DNA of 64,000 nt from Symbiodinium natans (GCA_905221605.1 CAJNDS010000514.1:57163-121162); one strand, 5' to 3'. Counted from the stretch's first letter, positions 21,803 through 30,988 are shown. Program-made: numbers and translations. The notes: a model not told the origin generated them from the letters alone.

Positions 21803-24276
21803 TTAGGGTGCTGAACGTGAAGCTGCTGGCTTCAAGGAAATGCTCTCAGAGAGGAAACCCCTTGGAAAACCTGCCGGGATCCTCAGGCCCATCCTTTGGG
21901 CATCTTCCTTCGTCATGCCTTTCTGTATCCGCGGAGATCCATCGAAGGCCTCAAGGCCGACATTGAGCCCCAAAAGGGGTTTCTGGGTCATATACTTTAA
22001 CAGGGACTATAGTACTGTAGGGTATATGACCCCAAAGAATAAGCCCTGAAAAGGGCAGATGGGTCATATACTTTAAGTAACTGGAATTGTAGTCGTAGAG
22101 GGTAGATGACCCCAACTTCGGGGTTCCCTGAACCCTAGCCCTAAACCCTAACCTAAACCCTAAACCCTAAACCCTAAACCCTAAACCCTAAACCCTAAAC
22201 CCTAAACCCCAAACCCTAAATCCTAAACCCTAAACCCTAAACCCTAAAGGTTCATTTGGCCCCCCAAGGTGCTCCGTCTTCCACCTGCGTCGTAGCGCCC
22301 AGAAGCTTCACCTAATCTGGGGGGGAACGGCCCAGGGGCGGGCTCCTTCCAATGTTCCGCCGGTTTAGGGTTTAGGGGGTTTAGGGGGGTTTAGGGGTTT
22401 TTAGGGGTTTATAGGGGTTTAGGGGTTTAGAGTAGCAACCCATTCATGTTCAGTGTCAACAACCATTGCCGTATGCGTACTACACCTGCACCAAGCCGCG
22501 CTTTCCAAAGCTCTGCACCCTGCGAACGCAGTGGCTTCTATCCGGGCGAAAGCAAAAGAGAGCGTCACGTGGGTCAAGGAGCTACAGTCCAAGAAGGCTT
22601 CCCTTTGAATCATTCTCACTCGATTCGGCACTCTCATCTGCACCTGAGGCACCAGGCAAGACACAAAGTCACAGCAGGAGGAGAAAAGCAGATCGAGATA
22701 CATCTAGCTGATCTAGTGACAACCAGATCTTCTCTGGTCCGTCTACCCTAAACGTTAAACGCCCTAGAAACCGTAACCCCTTAACCCTTAATTCCTGCGT
22801 GCAAGCTTGTGACTTGTCTTGCTGATGGAGGTATTTCCACGGGTTCCAGATTCTGAATCGTGATGCTTTTCAGAGATGAGCAACCTTGAAAGGCATGCCG
22901 CCCAATGAAACACAGAGCCCTTGTAACTGTCAGGGACCTCAATGAGCTGCAGAAGCTGAAGGCCTGCGGCTCAATCAGCGAGACGCTCTGGCCTAGCGTG
23001 ACGCTTGACAAAGAGCTGCAGCTGTCAAAGGTCAGCGGCCAGATCGCTGGCACGATATACGGGATGGTGATTTCTGGCAGGGAACTGCAACCTTGAAACG
23101 CTTCTGACCCGAGTTCCCACAACGATGAAGGAAGGGTGAGGTCTTCCAAGGAGCTACAAGCCTTAAAGGCTTTTGGCGCAATCCTCGTCACCGAGTCCGG
23201 AATGATGACCTTGACCAACGAACTGCAGCCACTAAAGGCGTCACAATCAATCAGCTCCTGCTGAGGTATCTCCACGATCATCAGGGATGTCACATCATGT
23301 CCAGCCGACGCAGCTGATGCTTTGTCGAAACATAACACCGGACTCGAGCTGATGACCACCTGAGGGGACCCCCTAATGGAGACGCCCAAATGGTAGGATT
23401 CCCTTATAATCAGGACCCCTAAACCCTAAACCCTAAACCCTAATTTCGGAAATCCCCCACCTGGACAGGGGTCTCGGCAGAAATGCCAGCCTCAATGAGC
23501 GTCAGCGTATCCACCAACTTCCGTTCACCGACAACCAGGTCCACTTGTCCTAGGGTTTAGGGTTTAGGGCTTAGGGTTTCGGGTCGAGGGTTTAGGTTTT
23601 TGGTTTGGCTTCCTTTCCCAAAGGGTCCTAAGTACCTACATGGGGGACACTTACCCAAACCATAATCGCAATTCTTACTATAGAAACCCTACTTTCTACT
23701 ATATAGGTACTTAGGACCCTTTGGGTAACCGTATTGTGATAGGGGCACCCTTTTTGGGGTTTGCTTACTTTATAAGGGAACCCAGAACCCCAAGAAAAAG
23801 GGGGTGAGGGGTACCACTGGACCGCCAAGTGTCTGATATGACTGATCTCCCGCGAAGGCTCAGCCTCAGTCATCCAGCCTTTGACGCGCTTCCTTGGCTG
23901 GCTTCGGGTTTCGGGTTTCGGGTTTAGGGTTTAGGGGCCCCTTGTTGTAGTTTCTACCAAAAACTTCCAAAAGGTTAAAGTCCTAAGAGCCAGCCAGAAG
24001 AAAGCCAGGCTTCTTCAGCTCGAGGACAGAGGACTCGGGCGACAGCTCGAGTATGGACACCTTAGGGGATTGTAGTATCCCTAAACCCTAAACCCTAAAC
24101 CCTAAACCCTAAACCCTAAACCCTAAACCCTAAACCCTAAACCCTAAACCCTAAACCCTAAACCCTAAACCCTAAACCCTAAACCCTAAACCCTAAACCC
24201 TAAACCCTAAGTCAAGCATGGACACTTTGCCATTCATCTGCCGAACGGGAATCCTCATCGTGCAGTCGGTCGCCAT
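21803..24276 (-). CDS. Ubiquitin-like + BspA-type leucine-rich-repeat protein, copy 2
   Basis: Exons: 24,226-24,276 (start MATDCTMRIPVRQMNGK), 24,014-24,060, 23,834-23,892, 23,461-23,549, 22,799-23,359 and 22,440-22,643, then degenerate 3' segments near 22,255-22,345 and 21,803-21,991. All joins from 24,276 to 22,440 keep frame (51, 47, 59, 89, 561 and 204 nt). The product parallels copy 1: Ub-like region, then LRR_5 repeats such as AFSGCSSLVKVIIPDSVTRI. Introns: GT-AG, GA-AG (23,893-24,013), GA-AG (23,550-23,833), GT-AG (23,360-23,460), GC-AG (22,644-22,798) and a telomere-like intron (22,346-22,439). Near 22,260-22,345 small indels relative to copy 1 shift frame, so the 3' end may be decayed or spliced differently. 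The gene arose by tandem duplication of about 2.6 kb including 3' flank. Confidence 0.8.
21981..22113. mobile_element. Two family L palindromic elements in tandem
   Basis: GGGTCATATACTTTAACAGG ... GGTATATGACCCC (21,981-22,035) and GGGTCATATACTTTAAGTAA ... GGTAGATGACCCC (22,047-22,113). Confidence 0.7.
22128..22250. repeat. Telomeric array (CCCTAAA)
   Basis: About 16 units with a few errors, within the 3' part of LRR copy 2. Confidence 0.95.
22346..22439 (-). repeat. Putative intron made almost wholly of degenerate telomeric repeat
   Basis: After the exon ending TEHEW, the minus strand reads GTTGCTACT, then CTAAACCCC-type units for about 70 bp, then GGCGGAACATTGGAAG before GAGCCC. GT and AG are in suitable places and exon-like sequence resumes, matching LRR copy 1 (AACATTTGAAG then GAGCCC). 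Copy 1 has unrelated sequence in place of the repeats. The downstream reading frame is not resolved. Confidence 0.55.
23360..23460 (-). mobile_element. Family M element forming a GT-AG intron unique to LRR copy 2
   Basis: 101 bp between two copies of CAGGTGG. Splicing CAG|GTGG ... CAG|GTGG joins PVQ to VVISSS, matching the uninterrupted PVQVVFSSS of copy 1. The centre carries about four CCCTAAA units (23,417-23,443) where intact family M has GGACCCCAATAAAGGTACCC. Confidence 0.9.
23550..23833 (-). mobile_element. Composite GA-AG intron of LRR copy 2: family D + family A + telomeric units
   Basis: 284 bp. Splicing A|GACACTTGG ... CTAG|GACAAGTGG gives I-S-H-I-R-Q-V-D, matching I-S-H-I-S-Q-V-D in copy 1, which has no intron there. 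It contains family D (about 23,742-23,830), an intact family A element (23,617-23,725) and a TTTAGGG stretch near the acceptor (minus sense: CCCTAAACCCTAG). GACA is duplicated at the ends. Confidence 0.8.
23617..23725. mobile_element. Family A MITE, intact reference copy
   Basis: 109 bp; 21-22 bp inverted ends CCCAAAGGGTCCTAAGTACC / GGTACTTAGGACCCTTTGGG. Internally it carries GAAACCCTACTTTC (GAAAGTAGGGTTTC on the other strand), a telomere-like seed. Confidence 0.9.
23893..24013 (-). mobile_element. Element-derived GA-AG intron unique to LRR copy 2
   Basis: 121 bp. Splicing CTGAA|GAAGCC ... CCAAG|GAAGCG restores E-L-K-K-R-V-K, identical to the uninterrupted copy 1. GAAG is duplicated. Inverted ends: TTTCTTCTGGCTGGCTCT versus CTTCCTTGGCTGGCTTC. 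It also contains telomere-like CCCTAAACCCGAAACCCG. Confidence 0.88.
24061..24225 (-). mobile_element. First intron of LRR copy 2: half of family O capped by a long telomeric array
   Basis: GT-AG intron (GGCAAA|GTGTCC ... CCTAAG|GTGTCC). A near duplicate (AAAGTGTCCATGCT and AAGGTGTCCATACT) flanks it. Only the part GGGGATTGTAGTATCC of family O remains; CCCTAAA repeats (24,079-24,211) run from its centre almost to the intron's donor end. Confidence 0.8.
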
Positions 24277-24285
24277 GGGCTGGTT

Positions 24286-24433
24286 CTGAGTAGGGAATGA
24301 GGGAAGGAGGTACCCTACATAATCCCTTAAGGGTATATATATATATATGTAAAAGAAAAAACTTATATTATATATATATATAGATAGATAGATATATGGC
24401 CCTAGTTTCCCTCATTCCCTACTAAGAACCAGG
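24286..24433. mobile_element. MITE-like element, family F copy 1, with TA/TAGA centre
   Basis: Ends GGTTCTGAGTAGGGAATGAGG and CCTCATTCCCTACTAAGAACC are inverted repeats of about 20 bp. The centre is (TA)n and (TAGA)n. A second copy is at 42,230-42,313. It lies just upstream of LRR copy 2. Confidence 0.85.
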
Positions 24434-24596
24434 GGGATATTTTCGGGTTCGGGGTTTAGTCAAACTGCCTCGGCGGCTTGGCTTTGAGCTGACTGCTGCG
24501 TTGGATCGACGTGGCACGCACTGCGTGTTTGCTGGGGGGGGGGGGGGGCACGTGTTTGGAAAACAAGCCACAAAGCTGCGAACGGAATGAAGAAGG

Positions 24597-24725
24597 GTTT
24601 AGGGGTAGGGTTTAGGGTTTAGGGTTTAGGGTTTAGGGTTTAGGGTTTAGGGTTTAGGGTTTAGGGTTTAGGGTGTAGGGTGTAGGGTGTAGGGTGTAGG
24701 GTGTAGGGTGTAGGGTTTAGGGTTT
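24597..24725. repeat. Telomeric array switching to a GTGTAGG variant
   Basis: Nine or ten TTTAGGG units followed by six TGTAGGG units and a return to TTTAGGG. A run of G (24,533-24,548) lies just before. Confidence 0.95.
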
Positions 24726-24865
24726 CGCCACAAAGCTGTGAACGGAAGGAAGAGGATTCGGCGAATTTCGTGCGACCAAACAACGTGTAAAAAGACGACC
24801 ATCCTCCTCCTCCCCGTCGCCTGCCCAATCCCGACAGAGTGTGTCGTGGGCTGTTGGGGTATCCT

Positions 24866-24993
24866 AAACCCGAAACCCTAAACCCTAAACCCTAAACCCT
24901 AAACCCTAAACCCTAAACCCTAAACCCTAAACCCTAAACCCAAACCCCAAACCCCAAACCCCAAACCCCAAACCCCAAACCCTAAACCCTAAA
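24866..24993. repeat. Telomeric array (CCCTAAA to CCCCAAA)
   Basis: About ten CCCTAAA units, then six CCCCAAA units, then a return; another block-wise variant switch. Confidence 0.95.
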
Positions 24994-25206
24994 CCGCCCA
25001 GGAGGACGAAGGTGTGTTGCAGGGGGTCTGCATGCGTCCTCAGCACTTTGGAGGACAACCGGTCGTGCCGCTTGGTCCTGTGGAGAGATGGTAGAATAGT
25101 GGCAACGAAAGGGCTTGCCTGGCTTAACTGTAGTGAATAAAGAGCTACGGGTTGGGGATGCTCAGGGTGCGGTTTAGGGTTTAGAGTTTAGGGTTTAAGA
25201 TTTAGG

Positions 25207-26523
25207 TCACTGAGAGAAGACCGGACAACCCCTGCCTTGTCTGCAAGCAATGCGTCCAGAGCCTCGCGTCCAACGTGGCTTGGCCCGGAACCCTAAACCC
25301 CTAACACCCCTGAACCCTAAACCCTAAACCCTAAACCCTAAAACCCGGTTTAGGCCACCAGAGGAGGGTCTGGGTTCGGGGCTCATAGAATGCGTCGTGA
25401 GACTCATGGGCGTGTGTGGGATGTGGAGCATGTTTAGATCAGCCAGCAAATTCAAACTGCCCGCCCAACCCACCCCCAAAGCACCAGCCAAACACCCAAA
25501 GCTTAAAAGCTTAAACACAATCACCCTAAACCCTAAACCCTAAACCCTAAACCCCAAACCCCAAACCCGAAACCCTAAACCCTAAACCCTAAACCCTAAC
25601 CCTAAACCCTAAACCCTAAACCTAAACCGTGGCTTTAAACCCAGAGCCCGTGCATGAGAGGCATTAGCACGGTCTCAGGGTTTAGGGTTTCGGGCTGTGC
25701 CCTCCAAACCTCAAAGACACCCGAATGCCCTGGTCGTCGCAATTTCTATGACCCCCCGGCTTCAGGCCCAACAAGTAACCCAAACCCCAAACCCTAAAAG
25801 CCCACAGCCCCAAAACCCAGAAACAAACCCTAACGCCCTACAACCCCCACTAAACCCCAAAAACTCCACAACCCTTAAGTTATCTTATTTCGAACATCCC
25901 CACCCTCTCTGGGCAGAGATACTCTCGTTGGGCGCTCCAGGGACACTCTGGGTTGGGCACTGCAGGGACACCCTGGGTTGGCACTCCAGGGGCACTCTTT
26001 CGGGTTGGGAATTCCGGACACTTTGGGGTTGGGCACTCCAGGGACACTTTGGGGTTGGGCACTCCTGGGACACTTTATTTTGGGTTTGGGCCCGGGGTTG
26101 GGCGAGAAGTAGACCGGGCGAGGAGAAGAGTTGAGTTGAACATCTAACAACCCCACACCGAGGGCAGGGAACAAACCCTAAATCCAAAAACCCCAAAACT
26201 CCCAATGCCCTTAAACAAATCCTAAAGCCCTAAAACCCTAAAACCCCAACTAAACCCCCAAAACCCCAAAACCCTAAAACCCTAGAACCCTAAACCCCCA
26301 CAACGCCTAAACAAACCCTAAAACCCGCCCTAACACCACCCTAAGCCCTAAGACCCTAAACGTGCCTCATCTGCACCTGGGAATCCCATCTCGTCGCTCG
26401 GCAGGAAGCCCACACCTCGACCCGCAAGCCGCGACAACAAAAACAACCAGAAAAAGGGGGTTTAGGGTTTAGGGTTTAGGGTTTAGGGTTTAGGGTTTAG
26501 GGTTTAGGGTTTAGGGTTTAGGG

Positions 26524-26555
<32 letters not shown>

Positions 26556-29500
26556 TCAAGCAAAAACCAGGAGCCAGGAAATGCAATTACAAGACAAGTA
26601 AAGGGGATCAGTTCTTAATGTGGAAGTAGGTACCTTGTCTCCACCCATACAACCCTTCGAGAGATTGTCTAGGGGAACCTAGATTCCACATTCCCTACGA
26701 AGAACAAATACGTAAAAACCCTAAACCCTACACCCTAAACCCCAAACCCTAAACCCTAAACCCTACACCCCAAACCCTAAACCCTAAACCCTAAACCCTA
26801 CACCCCAAACCCTAAACCCTAAACCCTAAACCCTACACCCTAAACCCTACACCCGAAACCCTAAACCCACCGAGTAAGCTATGGCAGCTGTGTCGACCCA
26901 AGCGGCTACCCACAAAACCGCCCAGACGGAGGCGGCAAGCCTGGCAGACCCGGCAGACGCAACAGAATCTGGGTTTAGGGTTTAGGGTTTAGGGTTTCGG
27001 GTTTATAAGGGGTTGTGACTAATTAAAGAAGGCCATGGAATTAGGACTTATAGGGTTTATAAGGGGGTTGTGATTAAAGCCATTTGCATAGGCAGATTGT
27101 AGAGTTGGTGGTTCCTTGTAAGCAAGAACCCCCACCGAGAAAGTCCCCGCAACCCCAAATTTCGTGCACTAAGCCTGGCCCTAAACCCAATTCTGGACCG
27201 ACCCCCCAGTTGTTAAGAACTTCATGGAAGGTCTCAGTCTTCCCTGGACTGAGACGCGTTTCGGGCCCTTATGAAAGGGGATCTGGAGACTCTTTCAGGC
27301 ACACTCAAGCGAGGCCAGATACTCAAGCAACAGTGGAAGACTTGAAGCTTTGAAGCTCCATCAAATGATCCCGCTGCCTGGAAAAGCAGGCCACAACAAA
27401 GTATGGGATTCTCGCGAAACCTCTGGACTCCACCTAGACCCTAAACCCTAAACCCTAAAGCCCTAAACCCTAAACCCTAAACCGCCCCCCCCTCCCCCCA
27501 GCCCTCAGCGCACTTGCCTCCTGCAAGTAGATGTCCAAGGCTGCCGTACAGCCTGGCAAGTGACGGTGGAGGGTTTAGGGTTTAGGGTTTAGGGTTTAGG
27601 GTTTATAGGGTTTAGGGTTTAGGGTTTAGGGTGCCCATGAATTCAGCGGGTACCGGCTCAACGCGCCTTAGTCTAGCTCGTGCTCTTCTCCCGTGTGAAG
27701 GGGGTTAGGTTGGGATATTCTTCCTTTTAGTAGCAGTCCTTGATAGGGATCTGAATAGGGGATTTCTATGACCTCTATTAAGGACTGCTAATTAAAAAAT
27801 AAACATCCCAAAGTTTTGGTTTGGCAGCTCTGTCCAGGGTCCTTCTTGGGTATGGGGTTGCGTGAGCAAACCAATGGGCTGGATCGGACAATTTCCCCAC
27901 CGCTTTATACCTAAACCCTTTCTTTTGCCGGAGGGCTCTCTTACGTGCCTCAAGCACTCTACACTCTAAACCCTAAACCCTAAACCCTGAACCCTAAACC
28001 CTAAACCCTAAACCCTAAACCGTTTCAAACTCCTCAACCCATCAGGATCCTTGCCTTGCGACAGGCCACCCAGGAAAACCCGCTCGCCGCGGCCCCCGAG
28101 CCTGTCCACCTGGACACCAATTCGTTATAGGTTTAGGGTTTAGGGTTTAGGGTTTAGGGTTTAGGGTTTAGGGTTTAGGGTTTAGGGTTTAGGGTTTAGG
28201 GTTTAGGGTTTAGGGTTTAGGGTACCTGGGAAGTTGGGATGTTCCCCCCTTATACAAAGAGGCCTTCAGAGGGAAACCCTAAACCCTAAACCCTAAACCC
28301 TAAACCCTAAACCCTAAACCCTAAACCCTAAACCCTAAACCCTAAACCCTCTCTCTCTCACAGGCGCTCAGAACCCTAAACCCTAAATCCCCCCCCCCCC
28401 CCCAAAAAAAAAAAAAAAAGAAAGGGCGCCTCCTCCTCGAGGAGCTTCGCAAGGCGCCGGCGCTGCTCCGCCAGCAGCGCCGCGTCTCCTGCAGATCACT
28501 TCTTGGGGCTTCTTCGGGGGTTTAATAGGGGTTTAATAGGGGTTTAGAGGGGTCTAAAGGGTTTCTAGGGTGTGTAGGGGTTTATAGGATGTTTTGGGGT
28601 TTATAGGGTTTATAGGGTTCATAGGGTTTATAGGGTTTATGGGGTTTATAGGGCTTGGGGTTTAGGATGTAGGGTGTAGGGTGTAGGGTTAGGGTGTTTG
28701 CGCTTGTGTAACTATAGGGTTTAGGGTTGGGGGTTTGGGGTTTCGGCTCTGACACCAGCAGACGTTGGCAGGGTTTCGGGTTCGCGGGTTTAGGGCTTCT
28801 TGTTGCCACCGGGGTTGAGGATGGAGAGGGCTTGCTTGTTCCACCGGGCTCAACTAAGGCTCACAGTTGAAATGTTCCCTCTCATACTAAGAGTCCTTAT
28901 AGGGATTATAATCGGGGATACTCCCTATTAAGGACTGTTAGTAGAAGGGGGAACATCCCAAGCCTAGAGGGTTGAGGTGTTCTCAGTTTTTTTGAACTGC
29001 TGGTTGGAAAATTCGGAAGGGATTTTATATGGGTGGTTGTCAAAACAACTCCGTCTCGCTCTGGAGAGACTGAAGATACGAAGGTGCGGCGTGATGCCAA
29101 GGCCCCAGCCGACTTCATTGCTGTCGGCGGACGCATACCTGGCACTCGCACGCACCAATGTCGAGCTCCTCTCATCCGTGCTGTTCAACTTGTCATCGCG
29201 AGGCAAGCAACTTCGAGGCAGCACGCCAGGACTCAGAGCTGTAGGTGTTGGGTCTCAACTCAAGGTAAACCCTCAGGCCCTGAACCCTACCAGCACCGCG
29301 TCGGGGAACCTGCCTTCGAGAACTGTAGAGATCACAAGAAAACATAGGTGCCTGAATAATTAGGATAGGGTTTGTGGGGCTTCTTCTAGTATACTTATAA
29401 AGGGACCACGGGGGAATTCTATTTGTAATTAGTATTCCGACCCCTCCTTTTGTACGTACCGACGCTGCATTGAAGAGAGGTCCGGGCCCCGGGCTCGTGC

Positions 29501-30988
29501 CAAGATGTTTCCACAGGCCTCAGGAGATGGGGGCCTACAGGGCGGGCCCCCTTACTATAGTTGTAGTTAAGGGACTTATAACCTAACTTAGGGTTCTTAT
29601 AACCCAATTTAGGGCCCTTATAACTCTACTTATAACTAGGGGGCCCCACCCTGTAGAGTACCCTGTAACCCTGTTTTCAAACCCAAAGGGTCCTGAGTAC
29701 CTTTTTGGGGAACACTTACCCCAACCATAATATTCATTCCCATTATAGAAAACCTACTTTCTACCATGTAGGTACTTAGGACCTTCTGGGAAAGAAACCT
29801 TGACAAGGATCGTAGTTTAGAGATTTGGTGGTGTGATCACTTCTCTAAAGGATGCTCCCTTTTGGGGTCCTTTTATCAGGCGGCTTAGGGTACCCAAAGA
29901 AGGGGCCATAATTTTAGAGAACTGACCAATGTAGACATGATCCTTTTGAAACGACACGGAGATGGAGAACTGGCTGTCGCCTTGGCCCTCTCCACTTCTC
30001 GGGTGTCGAGTAGGCGACGACCCCTTGGTCCCATAGAGAAGCCCCGCAAGAATAAGACTCCCCTAAAATCCCAGCATCCCTAAACCCCAAACCCTAAACC
30101 CGTTTGCCACTGGTCTGAGGTCTAGCCAGTACACGTGCAGCACAACCCTTTCGCTTCAGAGCTCCTGTGGTAGCTTGCAGCACAACCCTGAACCCCAAAC
30201 CCTAAACCCTATAACCCTAAACCCTGAACCCTAAACCCTAAATCCTAAACCCTAAACCCCTAAAGCCTATACAACCTCCCCAAAAGGCCGAGTGCGGGGC
30301 CCCCAAGGCTGCGCCACCTTTGGCGCCGTGGGCAGCGCCACGCGGAGGCCCCCGGCCCGAGCCGGACCCGCGGTCCAGGGGATGGAGAAACCTGGGGGAG
30401 CTGTTTGGGGTTTAGGGTTTGGGGTTTGGGGTTTCGGGTTTAGGGTTTAGGGTTTGGGGTTTAGGGTTTAGAGTTTGGGGTTTAGGGTTTGGGGTTTAGG
30501 GTTTATCATGGGTTCCCCTACTACCCCCCTCTATACTACCCCTCCTAGGTTCCCCAATGATTAAGGGTATTTTAGGGATCATTAAGCTTAGTTCAGGTAA
30601 TTCAAGGGGGGAACCTAGGGCCATGAGTTTAGGGTTTGGGGTTTAGGGTTTGGGGTTTAGGGTTTGGGGTTTGGGGTTTAGGGTTTGGGGTTTGGGGTTT
30701 GGGGTTTACGGTTTAGGGTTTAGGGTTTGGGGTTTAGGGTTTGGGGTTTAGGGATTGGGGTTTAGGGTTTTGGGTTTATAGGGTTTAGGTTCAGGGTGTA
30801 GGGTTTGTATAGGGTTTAGGGTTGATGCGTGGTTCTGCTTGCTCATTTTCCGGGGCTTGGTTTAGGTAGGGGCAGGCAAACACCCTAAACCATAAAACCC
30901 TAAACCCTTGAAGCCCAAAAGCACAAGACACTCGACGAGGCACCTGGTGAGAGACGGTCCAGCAAGGGCTGCACATACTCCTTGCCAC
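25207..30988 (-). CDS. Acyl-protein thioesterase / carboxylesterase-type serine hydrolase
   Basis: Assembled from tiny exons by phase: 30,944-30,988 (GKEYVQPLLDRLSP), 30,318-30,391 (FSIPWTAGPARAGGLRVALP then TAPK), an unseen exon, 28,430-28,488 (DAALLAEQRRRLAKLLEEE), 28,055-28,109 (VDRLGGRGERVFLGGLSQ), 27,518-27,552 (GCTAALDIYLQE) and about 26,885-26,940 (ACRLRLGGFVGSRLGRHS). Weaker ones follow near 26,377-26,416 (GFLPSDEMGFP), 25,640-25,685 (ETVLMPLMHG) and 25,207-25,288 (GPSHVGREALDALLADK). G-L-S-Q-G is the nucleophile elbow (G-x-S-x-G) of the phospholipase/carboxylesterase alpha/beta hydrolases; LPTAP, the MHG before the acid and a late His also fit. Such enzymes remove acyl groups from S-acylated proteins or lysophospholipids. 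Joins use GC donors (28,430; 28,055; 27,518) and AG|G. The first exon with the oxyanion-hole HG motif and the W-(F/Y)-D exon were not found. Introns of 0.3-1.8 kb are full of telomeric arrays and MITEs. Confidence 0.75.
25885..26172. mobile_element. Family N dispersed repeat with internal 26-bp tandem units
   Basis: Bounded by TTATTTCGAACATCCCC on the left and by CAACCCCACACCGAGGGCAG on the right. The inside is about five units like CCAGGGACACTTTGGGGTTG plus GGCACT. The reverse-complement relative is at 61,860-62,225. It lies in an intron of the hydrolase gene. Confidence 0.8.
26457..26555. repeat. Telomeric array ending in a 28-base G run
   Basis: Ten TTTAGGG units run straight into an uninterrupted G tract at about 26,528-26,555. 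Tracts this long are prone to polymerase slippage and to assembly error. Confidence 0.95.
26610..26705. mobile_element. Palindromic element related to family F
   Basis: GTTCTTAATGTGGAAG... and ...TTCCACATTCCCTACGAAGAAC are inverted. About 95 bp; also contains GGTACCTTG and AACCTAG inverted arms. Confidence 0.6.
26715..26868. repeat. Telomeric array with regularly spaced ACACCC variants
   Basis: CCCTAAA units interrupted about every 35 bp by CTACACCCCAAACC, giving a higher-order repeat. It begins next to the predicted exon at about 26,885-26,940. Confidence 0.9.
27710..27812. mobile_element. MITE-like element, family B copy 1
   Basis: Starts TTGGGATATTC and ends AAACATCCCAA. The inverted core AGCAGTCCTTGATAGGGAT / CTATTAAGGACTGCTA is shared by all family B copies. 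Located in an intron of the hydrolase gene. Confidence 0.8.
28131..28346. repeat. Opposed telomeric arrays (TTTAGGG then CCCTAAA)
   Basis: TTTAGGG at 28,131-28,223 and CCCTAAA at 28,276-28,346, separated by a fragment of a family B end (about 28,234-28,262). Opposed pure arrays can fold on each other. Confidence 0.95.
28389..28419. repeat. Homopolymer junction C15-A16
   Basis: A run of about 15 C directly followed by about 16 A, close to the exon at 28,430. On the minus strand this gives a T-run then a G-run just past a GC donor. Confidence 0.95.
28867..28962. mobile_element. MITE-like element, family B copy 2
   Basis: TTGAAATGTTCCC ... GGGGAACATCCCAAG with core AGTCCTTATAGGGATTATAA and CTATTAAGGACTGTTAG. 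Confidence 0.85.
28977..29270 (+). CDS. Candidate exon, unknown; strand uncertain
   Basis: The plus strand reads KQLRLALERLKIRRCGVMPR then SLLSADAYLALARTNVELLS, a good coding composition, but the minus strand is also open in two frames over the same bases. It lies inside the span of the minus-strand hydrolase, so if real on the plus strand it would be a nested or antisense gene. Low confidence. Confidence 0.25.
29682..29790. mobile_element. Family A MITE, second intact copy
   Basis: CCCAAAGGGTCCTGAGTACC ... GGTACTTAGGACCTTCTGGG. The internal seed is degraded here (AAAACCTACTTTC instead of AAACCCTACTTTC), and no telomeric array is present. Confidence 0.9.
29840..29925. mobile_element. MITE-like element, family E copy 1
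   Basis: Inverted ends around TTCTCTAAAGGATGCTCCCT and GGCCATAATTTTAGAGAACT; shared middle TTTTGGGGTCCTT and TTAGGGTACCCAAA. Second copy at 37,930-38,022. Confidence 0.75.
30400..30790. repeat. Telomeric arrays, TTTAGGG/TTTGGGG mixed, around a palindromic element
   Basis: Alternating TTTAGGG and TTTGGGG at 30,400-30,505 and 30,628-30,790. Between them (30,506-30,627) is a palindrome-like element, family H: GGGTTCCCCTACTACCCCCC ... GGGGGGAACCTAGGGCC. Confidence 0.85.

Noticed and set aside
26882-26970. Plus-strand MAAVSTQAATHKTAQTEAAS as a gene start
   Set aside because: It reads well, but the same bases on minus form an in-phase exon of the serine hydrolase (LRLGGFVGSRLGRHS) with AG|G at its border, which explains the island better.
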